A stretch of DNA of 64,000 bases. Origin: Variovorax sp. SG517. Its GTDB lineage: Bacteria; Pseudomonadota; Gammaproteobacteria; Burkholderiales; Burkholderiaceae_C. Made by a program: the position numbers and the translations under genes. Position 1 is the stretch's first letter, and the number at the start of each line of letters is the position of its first letter. The DNA is taken from assembly GCF_013376045.1 (NCBI RefSeq), contig NZ_JABMJG010000002.1:620001-684000 (forward strand), given 5' to 3'. A model generated the notes under the pieces. The model was not told the origin of the DNA and did no database searches. It saw only the letters and a program-made list of their open reading frames with translations. Below are positions 57,019 through 64,000 of this stretch, piece after piece.

Positions 57019-58065
57019 ATGTCGGCCATGGAATTCCTGATCGAACAGCTATCCGAATCGGTCTCATCGGCCAAGACGCTGGAAGACCTCGCCCGCCCGA
57101 TGCTCGAGATGCTCGAGGCGGCAACCGGCCTGGAATCGGCCTACCTCGCGATCATCGAGCCCGATAAGGCCCGCCAGCACATCCTCTTCGCGCACAACAC
57201 GGGCGAGCTCGCCATTCCCGAAGGGGCCTATGTGCCCTGGGGCGACACGCTGTGCCGCCACGCGCTGGAAGAAAACCGCATCTACGCCGACGACGCCGGC
57301 GGCTGCTGGGGCGACGCCGATGCCGCCCGCGAGCTGGGCATCCAGTCCTGCGCCAGCGTGCCGGTCAACATCGACGACGGGGGCCTGCACGGCTCGCTGT
57401 GCGTCGCCAGCGCGCGGCAGGTTCCGCTGCCGGCCATCGCCGAGCCGGTATTGCGGCTGTTCGCCAAGCTGATCGGCCAGCAGGTGGAGCGCGAACGGAT
57501 GATCGCCAAGCTCGACAAGGCCGGCATCGAACTCTCGGCCAATGCCGCGACCGACGTCCTCACTGGCCTGCCGAACCGCCGCGCCCTCGTCGACGCGCTG
57601 CAGCGCATGCTGGCGCAGGGCGCGCGCAGCGCCCAGAGCGTGCTGGTCGGCTTCATCGACATGGACGACTTCAAGAAAATCAACGACGCGCATGGCCACG
57701 CGGTCGGCGACGAATTCCTGGCGGCTATGGCGAAGCAGCTGTCGAGCTGTGTGCGCGCGAGCGACATGCTGGCGCGCTTCGGCTCCGACGAGTTCGTGGT
57801 GATCGGCCTGGGACCGGGCCTCGGCGAATCGCCGCGCACCGGCGCCATGGCGCTGGGCGACCGGCTGGCGGAAAACACCAAGGGCGAGCTGAAGCTCAGG
57901 AACATGACGATCGACTACGCGGGCGCCAGCGTCGGCGTGGTGGCGGTCGACCCCCGCACCACCTCCGCCGAGGAAGCCCTGCGGCAAGCCGATGCCGCCA
58001 TGTACGCGGTCAAGCACAGCCGCCGCGCCATGGCCCACGACGCCGGCGCGCTCCTGCCGGGCTGA
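57019..58065 (+). CDS. GAF-domain diguanylate cyclase
   Basis: 348 residues, soluble. A GAF domain covers about 15-165 (WGDTLCRHALEEN and CASVPVNIDDGGLHGSLCV), then a GGDEF domain from about 185. The signature is RFGSDEF, so the second glycine is serine, which may reduce or keep activity. The inhibitory site RASD is five residues upstream and FIDMDDFKKIND is intact. GGGAG precedes the ATG. It follows glnD by 19 bases and is convergent with a GGDEF-EAL gene. Confidence 0.9.
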   Translation: MSAMEFLIEQLSESVSSAKTLEDLARPMLEMLEAATGLESAYLAIIEPDKARQHILFAHNTGELAIPEGAYVPWGDTLCRHALEENRIYADDAGGCWGDADAARELGIQSCASVPVNIDDGGLHGSLCVASARQVPLPAIAEPVLRLFAKLIGQQVERERMIAKLDKAGIELSANAATDVLTGLPNRRALVDALQRMLAQGARSAQSVLVGFIDMDDFKKINDAHGHAVGDEFLAAMAKQLSSCVRASDMLARFGSDEFVVIGLGPGLGESPRTGAMALGDRLAENTKGELKLRNMTIDYAGASVGVVAVDPRTTSAEEALRQADAAMYAVKHSRRAMAHDAGALLPG

Positions 58066-58080
58066 GCCCGGCGGGCGCGT

Positions 58081-59430
58081 TCAGGCGGCGGGCAGCGCGG
58101 CCGCGTCGCGCCCCCAGAGCGGCGCCTGCTCGTACTGCGCCACCCACTGCACGACGTCCTTGGCCGCCATCGGCCTGGCGATTCCGTAGCCCTGAGCCAG
58201 CGTGCAGCCCAGGGAGAGCAGCGCCTCGCCCTGCTTCGCGGTCTCTACACCCTCGGCCACGGCCGTGAGCCCCAGCGCGTGGAGCAGCGCGATGATGCCC
58301 TGCACGATGGCCCGGTCCTGGCTGTTGTCGAGCATGCCGCGCACGAAGGACTGGTCGATCTTCACGGTCGACACCGGCAGCTGCCGCAGGTAGGTGAGCG
58401 ACGAGTAACCGGTGCCGAAGTCGTCGATGGTGACGCCCACGCCCAGCATCTTGCAGGCCTCCACGAACAGCGCGACGTTCGCGAACTGGCTGATCGCCGT
58501 GGTCTCGAGGATCTCGAGTTCCAGCATGCCCTCGCCCTGCTTCGGAAACTGCGCCAGGTGCCGGGCCAGCCGCTCGACGAAGTCCCAGCGCATCATGTGG
58601 CGCGGCGCCACGTTCACGCTCACGGAGATGTGCAGGCCCGCCATGCGCCACTGGTGCGCCTGCCACAACGCCGTGGCGATGGCCCAGTCGCCGACCTGCT
58701 CCACCAGCTGGTCGTCCTCGATCAGCGGCACGAACTGCGCGGGCGGCAGCAAGCCGCGCTCGGGATGCTGCCAGCGGATGAGCGCCTCGACGCCCACCAC
58801 CACGCCGCGCCGCATGTCGACCTTGGGCTGGTAGACCAGGAAGAACTCGCCCTGCAGCAGGCCTTCCTGGATGCGCTGCCGCTCGCGGATCACCTGCTCG
58901 TCGGCGCGGGCCCTGGGAGCGTCGAAGTAGTGCACCTTGCCGTCGGCTGCACGCTTGGCGAAGAAGGCGGCGTGCTGCGCCTGGCGCAGCGCGGTCTCGG
59001 GGGGCGGGCCGTTGCTGTCGAGCAGCATCGCGCCGATGCTGGCGTCGATGCTGGCCGTCTGGCCGCGCCAGGCCCAGGGTTCGGCCAGCGAGGTCTGGAT
59101 GCGCTCCAGCACCTGGGCGCACTGCGAGGCGCCGAGGCCGGCGAACAGGGCCGCGAACTCGTCGCCGCCCACGCGGGCCATCACGCTCTCGCGCGGCAAC
59201 TCGGCCTTGATGCGCTGGGCCACTTCCTCGAGGGCGGCATTGCCCGCCACCATGCCCAGGCGTTCGTTCAATTCGGCAAAGCGGTCGACGTCGATGTAGC
59301 AGACGGCGGCCAGGCGCTTGCCCACGCGGGCCCAGTCGGCCATCAACGGGCGCAGCACCTCATCCGGCGGAAGACGGGCCGATCCGTCGTAGTACGACGG
59401 CAAGGAGACGGGAGGTTGCTGGTTCGACAA
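58081..59430 (-). CDS. GGDEF-EAL domain protein (c-di-GMP phosphodiesterase, possibly bifunctional)
   Basis: 449 residues, no membrane segment. The GGDEF domain (about 40-170) keeps RVGGDEF but has no RxxD inhibitory site and a changed IND motif (FAELNE). The EAL domain (about 185-430) has all usual motifs: GVEALIRWQHP, the metal-binding ELEILETT, DDFGTGYSSL, KIDQSFV and VAEGVET. It is probably an active phosphodiesterase that opposes the diguanylate cyclase encoded convergently next to it. Confidence 0.92.
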   Translation of the reverse strand: MSNQQPPVSLPSYYDGSARLPPDEVLRPLMADWARVGKRLAAVCYIDVDRFAELNERLGMVAGNAALEEVAQRIKAELPRESVMARVGGDEFAALFAGLGASQCAQVLERIQTSLAEPWAWRGQTASIDASIGAMLLDSNGPPPETALRQAQHAAFFAKRAADGKVHYFDAPRARADEQVIRERQRIQEGLLQGEFFLVYQPKVDMRRGVVVGVEALIRWQHPERGLLPPAQFVPLIEDDQLVEQVGDWAIATALWQAHQWRMAGLHISVSVNVAPRHMMRWDFVERLARHLAQFPKQGEGMLELEILETTAISQFANVALFVEACKMLGVGVTIDDFGTGYSSLTYLRQLPVSTVKIDQSFVRGMLDNSQDRAIVQGIIALLHALGLTAVAEGVETAKQGEALLSLGCTLAQGYGIARPMAAKDVVQWVAQYEQAPLWGRDAAALPAA

Positions 59431-59574
59431 AAGACTGGGGCTCCGGAAGTCGCGGACTATTGTTCTCCCAATTCGAACTGTTTCACCTGTTGCTGCGAAA
59501 ATTTGTTACAGGCGATGTGTGAACAGCACAACACTTATGGCGAGAAAGGCAACACCGGGCGGCACCGGGAGGCC

Positions 59575-59931
59575 CTACCCGCAATACGCACCGACCACGC
59601 GGCCGGTGGGCTCGACCTGCACGCTCAGCCGCATCATGTCCTGCGCCGGATCGGCAGGCTCGGTGGCCGGCACGGTGCGGGCCATCCGGGCACCGGCGCG
59701 CTGGCGCATTTCCTCCAGCAGTTGCTGGCTGATGCGCAGCCCCAGGCCGAATCGCACGGATGCCGCCTGGCACGCCTCCGGCGGCGTGACGAAGCCCGGG
59801 GGCTCCGGGACTTCCGGCGACAGGGGCCGGTCGGCCGGGGGCGCCTGGCAGCCGGCCAGCACGAGGCTCAGGCCCAGGCTCGACGCCACTGCCGACAGAC
59901 CAGGCCGGTATCGACCGTTCGTGATGCGCAT
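59575..59931 (-). CDS. Peptidase inhibitor I78-like lipoprotein
   Basis: 118 residues. Signal peptide with lipobox LAGC at about residues 23-26, then a proline-rich spacer. The conserved part runs from EACQAASVRFGLG to VVGAYCG at the end, matching the two-cysteine frame of the I78 (elastase inhibitor AFLEI-like) family, though the central region (ARTVPATEPADPAQD) is diverged. AGGAG lies 8 bases before the ATG at 59931. It may protect envelope proteins from external proteases (family-based inference). Confidence 0.65.
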   Translation of the reverse strand: MRITNGRYRPGLSAVASSLGLSLVLAGCQAPPADRPLSPEVPEPPGFVTPPEACQAASVRFGLGLRISQQLLEEMRQRAGARMARTVPATEPADPAQDMMRLSVQVEPTGRVVGAYCG

Positions 59932-59948
59932 CTTTCTTGCTCCTTCTT

Positions 59949-59974
59949 CAAGCTGATCCAAGCTGGCGCAAGCT
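59949..59974. repeat. Three CAAGCT repeats with 10-base period
   Basis: CAAGCT occurs at 59949-59954, 59959-59964 and 59969-59974, exactly one helical turn apart, directly upstream of the I78-like gene and in the divergent region before the HAD gene. Such phasing suits cooperative protein binding on one DNA face. Confidence 0.45.
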
Positions 59975-60119
59975 TATTCAACTCCGGGGGCGCTCCTGTG
60001 GCACAGATTAAGCCAGCGAGGCGCGAAGCATCAACTAATTCACGCGGACTCCGACTGGCGTCGCATCCGAGGCGTATGCTGCACGCGGCGCGCAGCCAAG
60101 GCCCGTGGGCTTCCAAACC

Positions 60120-60797
60120 ATGACATCACCTCCTGCCACCGTTTTCCTGATCGACGTCGACAACACGCTGCTCGACAACGACGGGGTCATCGCAGACCTC
60201 CGCGCCCGCCTCGAACAGTCCTTCGGCGCGCAGGAAGCCAGCCGCTACTGGGTCGCCTTCGAGCAGCTGCGCGACCAGCTCGGCTACGTCGACTACCTCG
60301 GCGCCCTGCAGCGCTTACGCGCCGGGGAAAGCCGCCTGGGCATGAGCGACCAGCGGCTTCTGCGGATGTCGAACTTTCTTATCGACTACCCCTTCGCCGA
60401 CAGGCTCTACCCCGGTGCGCTGGAAGCGCTGAAGCACCTGAGCCGACACGGGCCCACCGTGATCCTGTCGGACGGCGACGTGGTGTTCCAGCCGCGCAAG
60501 GTGCAGCGCTCGGGCCTGTGGGACGCCGTCGAAGGCCGCGTGCTGATCTACGTGCACAAGGAGCAGATGCTCGATGTGGTCGAGCAGCTCCACCCGGCGC
60601 GGCACTACGTGATGATCGACGACAAGCTGCGCATCCTGTCGGCCATGAAAGCCATCTGGGGACCGCGTCTTACAACGGTCTTCGTGCGGCAAGGGCACTA
60701 TGCGCTCGACACGCAGGCCATTGCTGCCTACGCACCCGCCGACATCACCGTCGAGCGCATCTCGGACCTCATCAACTTCGACTTCCCATCGACATGA
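60120..60797 (+). CDS. HAD-superfamily hydrolase
   Basis: 225 residues. Motif I is [13 protein letters not shown] (nucleophile Asp and acid-base Asp in DVDNT), motif II ILSDGD near residue 121, and the late acidic motif VMIDDKLRI near residue 165. The cap is a short helical insert after motif I. It should be a small-molecule phosphatase. Its stop overlaps the pgm start by 4 bases, hinting at a sugar phosphate substrate. Start at ATG 60120 rather than GTG 60105. Confidence 0.88.
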   Translation: MTSPPATVFLIDVDNTLLDNDGVIADLRARLEQSFGAQEASRYWVAFEQLRDQLGYVDYLGALQRLRAGESRLGMSDQRLLRMSNFLIDYPFADRLYPGALEALKHLSRHGPTVILSDGDVVFQPRKVQRSGLWDAVEGRVLIYVHKEQMLDVVEQLHPARHYVMIDDKLRILSAMKAIWGPRLTTVFVRQGHYALDTQAIAAYAPADITVERISDLINFDFPST

Positions 60798-62449
60798 GCC
60801 AAGCAAGCAATCCTCTGGCGGGCCAGCCCGCACCCATCGAACTGCTGGTCGACGTGCCGCGCCTGGTCTCGGCCTACTACACCGGCCGGCCCGACCCGTC
60901 GGTGCCCGCGCAGCGCGTGGCCTTCGGCACCTCGGGACACCGCGGCTCCTCCTTCGACGACGCCTTCAACGAATGGCACGTGCTGGCGATCAGCCAGGCC
61001 ATCTGCGACTACCGCAGGCAGAAAGGCATCGACGGCCCGCTCTTCCTGGGCATCGACACGCATGCGCTGTCGACGCCGGCCTTCGGCAGCGCGGTCGAGG
61101 TGCTGGCGGCCAACGGCGTCGAGCTGATGATCTCGAAGGACGACGAGTACACGCCGACGCCGGCCGTGTCGCACGCGATCCTGGCCTACAACCGCGGCCG
61201 CACCACGGGCCTGGCCGACGGCATCGTCATCACGCCCTCGCACAACCCGCCAGAGAGCGGCGGCTTCAAGTACAACCCGCCCAACGGCGGCCCGGCCGGC
61301 ACCGACATCACCTCCGCCGTCGAGGCGGCGGCCAACAGGATGCTCGCGAACGGCCTCGAAGGCGTGAAGCGCATGCCGCTCGCGCAGGCGCTGCGCGCCT
61401 CGACCACGCACCGCCACGACTACCTGAACACCTACGTCGAAGACCTTGCGCAGGTGCTCGACATGGACGCGATACGCGACGTGAACCTCGACCTCGGCGT
61501 CGATCCGCTGGGCGGCGCCGGCGTGAGCTACTGGCCCGCGATCGCAGAGCGCTACAAGCTCAAGCGCCTGAACGTGCTCAGCCGCGAGGTCGACCCCACC
61601 TTCCGCTTCATGTCGCTCGACTGGGACGGCCGCATCCGCATGGACCCCTCGTCGCCAGACGCCATGCACAAGCTGATCGAGCTGAAGGACCGCTTCGGCA
61701 TCGCCTTCGCCTGCGACACCGACCACGACCGCCACGGCATCGTCTCCGGCAGCACCGGGCTGATGCAGCCCAACAGCTATCTCGCGGTGATGATCGACTA
61801 CCTCTACACGCATCGCCCGCAGTGGCCCGCCCAGGCGGCCATCGGCAAGACCGTGGTCAGTAGCCAGATGATCGACCGCGTCGCCAACCGGCTCGGGCGC
61901 AGGCTGCACGAAGTGCCGGTGGGCTTCAAGTGGTTCGTCGACGGGCTGGTCGATGCCTCGCTGGCCTTCGGCGGCGAAGAGAGCGCGGGCGCGACCTTCC
62001 TGCGCAAGGACGGCTCGGTATGGACCACCGACAAGGACGGCATGGTGCCCGCCCTGCTCTCCGCCGAGATCGCCGCGCGCACGGGGCGCGACCCGGGCGA
62101 GCGCTATGCCGAGCTGACGCAGGCGCTGGGCAGGCCGGTGTCCGACCGGGTGGACGCGCCGGCCACGGTCGAGCAGAAGAAGCGGTTGTCGAGCCTCTCG
62201 CCGCAGCAGATCCGCTCGACCGAGCTCGCCGGCGACAAGATCGTCGAAGTGCTGAGCCATGCGCCGGGCAATGGCGCGGCCATTGGCGGCGTGAAGGTGG
62301 TGACGGCCAACGGCTGGTTCGCCGCGCGGCCTTCGGGCACGGAGAACATCTACAAGATCTACGGCGAGAGCTTCAAGGGCAAGGAACATCTCGCGCGCAT
62401 CCTCGAGGAGGCGCAGCAGGTGGTGGACGGGGCGCTCGCAGGGAACTGA
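60794..62449 (+). CDS. pgm: Phosphoglucomutase (alpha-D-glucose phosphate-specific)
   Basis: 551 residues, matching E. coli Pgm in length. [11 protein letters not shown] near residue 43, the active phosphoserine loop [12 protein letters not shown] near residue 146, the metal-binding DTDHDRHG near residue 310 and [11 protein letters not shown] near residue 515 are all present. It interconverts glucose 1-phosphate and glucose 6-phosphate for glycogen and envelope sugar synthesis. The ATG overlaps the HAD gene stop, so the genes are co-translated. Confidence 0.96.
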   Translation: MSQASNPLAGQPAPIELLVDVPRLVSAYYTGRPDPSVPAQRVAFGTSGHRGSSFDDAFNEWHVLAISQAICDYRRQKGIDGPLFLGIDTHALSTPAFGSAVEVLAANGVELMISKDDEYTPTPAVSHAILAYNRGRTTGLADGIVITPSHNPPESGGFKYNPPNGGPAGTDITSAVEAAANRMLANGLEGVKRMPLAQALRASTTHRHDYLNTYVEDLAQVLDMDAIRDVNLDLGVDPLGGAGVSYWPAIAERYKLKRLNVLSREVDPTFRFMSLDWDGRIRMDPSSPDAMHKLIELKDRFGIAFACDTDHDRHGIVSGSTGLMQPNSYLAVMIDYLYTHRPQWPAQAAIGKTVVSSQMIDRVANRLGRRLHEVPVGFKWFVDGLVDASLAFGGEESAGATFLRKDGSVWTTDKDGMVPALLSAEIAARTGRDPGERYAELTQALGRPVSDRVDAPATVEQKKRLSSLSPQQIRSTELAGDKIVEVLSHAPGNGAAIGGVKVVTANGWFAARPSGTENIYKIYGESFKGKEHLARILEEAQQVVDGALAGN

Positions 62450-62455
62450 AGTCGC

Positions 62456-62854
62456 ATGCGGACGCTGGTGCTGCGGCTGAATCCGGGCGACGACCTGCGT
62501 GGGTCGCTCGACTCGGCCCTGGCCGGAAGCGGCAGCGAAGCGGCTTTCGTCGTCTCGGGCATCGGCAGCCTCAGCGGCGCGAACATCCGGTTCGCGGGCG
62601 CGCCGACGCCGACTCGCATCGAGGGCGACCTGGAAATCCTCACGCTCGCGGGCAGCCTGTCTCCGGACGGCTCGCATCTGCATATCAGCGTGTCGGACGC
62701 CGAAGGCCGCGTCTTCGGCGGACATGCGACGCCAGGGTGCGCAGTGCGGACCACGGCCGAGATCCTCGTCGCCCTGCTGCCCGATTGGCAGTTCGCGAGA
62801 ACGCACGATCCGCTCACCGGCTACGCCGAGCTGAGCCCTCGCCCGACGCCCTGA
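62456..62854 (+). CDS. PPC/DUF296 domain protein
   Basis: 132 residues. MRTLVLRLNPGDDLRGSL, VVSGIGSLSGANIRFA and the GGHATPGCAVRTTAEI block follow the PPC domain (DUF296), known from plant AT-hook proteins and widespread in bacteria without a settled role. It starts 6 bases after pgm, so it is in the same operon, and ends 3 bases from the convergent homoserine dehydrogenase gene. Confidence 0.87.
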   Translation: MRTLVLRLNPGDDLRGSLDSALAGSGSEAAFVVSGIGSLSGANIRFAGAPTPTRIEGDLEILTLAGSLSPDGSHLHISVSDAEGRVFGGHATPGCAVRTTAEILVALLPDWQFARTHDPLTGYAELSPRPTP

Positions 62855-62857
62855 AGC

Positions 62858-64000
<1,143 letters not shown>

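Noticed and set aside
59503..59530. CRP-like TGTGAACAGCACA upstream of the GGDEF-EAL gene
   Set aside because: The symmetry is only four bases per arm with a short spacer, which is easily random.

Overview
The window is one GC-rich, gene-dense stretch of a bacterial chromosome. Gene content (a Bug-type periplasmic receptor, GcvA-like LysR regulators paired with azoreductases, two LivK-type receptors next to livHMGF, the yciB-bolA-ppiC order, glycine-tethered lipoproteins) points to a beta-proteobacterium of the Burkholderiales, most likely a Comamonadaceae member such as Variovorax. This is inferred from protein families, not from a marker gene. I see no rRNA, tRNA, CRISPR array or prophage. 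One insertion sequence is present.

Left part (1-16770): small catabolic and regulatory units. These are a Bug receptor with a hydratase-like enzyme, a LysR/MFS divergent pair, a large Cache-PAS-GGDEF protein, a MocR regulator divergent from an AhpD-like protein, two paralogous lysR/azoR divergent pairs that share upstream sequence motifs, a hotdog thioesterase whose ribosome binding site lies in a hairpin, a serine-hydrolase lipoprotein, a possible 2-oxoglutarate oxygenase and small membrane proteins.

Central part (16788-43994): a run of minus-strand genes that reads as one acyl-compound utilisation locus. In transcription order it has two exported lipoprotein esterase/hydrolases, an acyl-CoA ligase, two duplicated LivK-like receptors, LivH, LivM, LivG and LivF, a fused enoyl-CoA hydratase/3-hydroxyacyl-CoA dehydrogenase, a membrane-anchored PM20D1-like M20 hydrolase, a thiolase, an acyl-CoA dehydrogenase, small accessory proteins, two SDRs, a thioesterase, an MDR reductase, an AidB-like dehydrogenase and a GST. 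An AraC-type regulator is divergent at its head. The likely logic is to cleave esters or N-acyl compounds outside the cytoplasm, import the acid by ABC transport, activate it to CoA and degrade it by beta-oxidation. The substrate is not known.

Right part (44057-64000): mostly housekeeping. selO-msrB-yciB-bolA overlap or lie close together and are followed by ppiC. An IS1182-type element with a broken transposase sits inside the bidirectional terminator between ppiC and purL. After purL come map, glnD, two c-di-GMP proteins, an I78-type inhibitor lipoprotein, a HAD hydrolase overlapping pgm, a PPC/DUF296 protein and the 3' portion of a homoserine dehydrogenase gene that runs off the window.

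Notable non-coding signals are a three-copy stem-loop element always placed just 3' of a gene in the same orientation, the IS target duplication of a whole terminator hairpin, conserved promoter blocks before the duplicated receptors, and several palindromes in divergent promoter regions.
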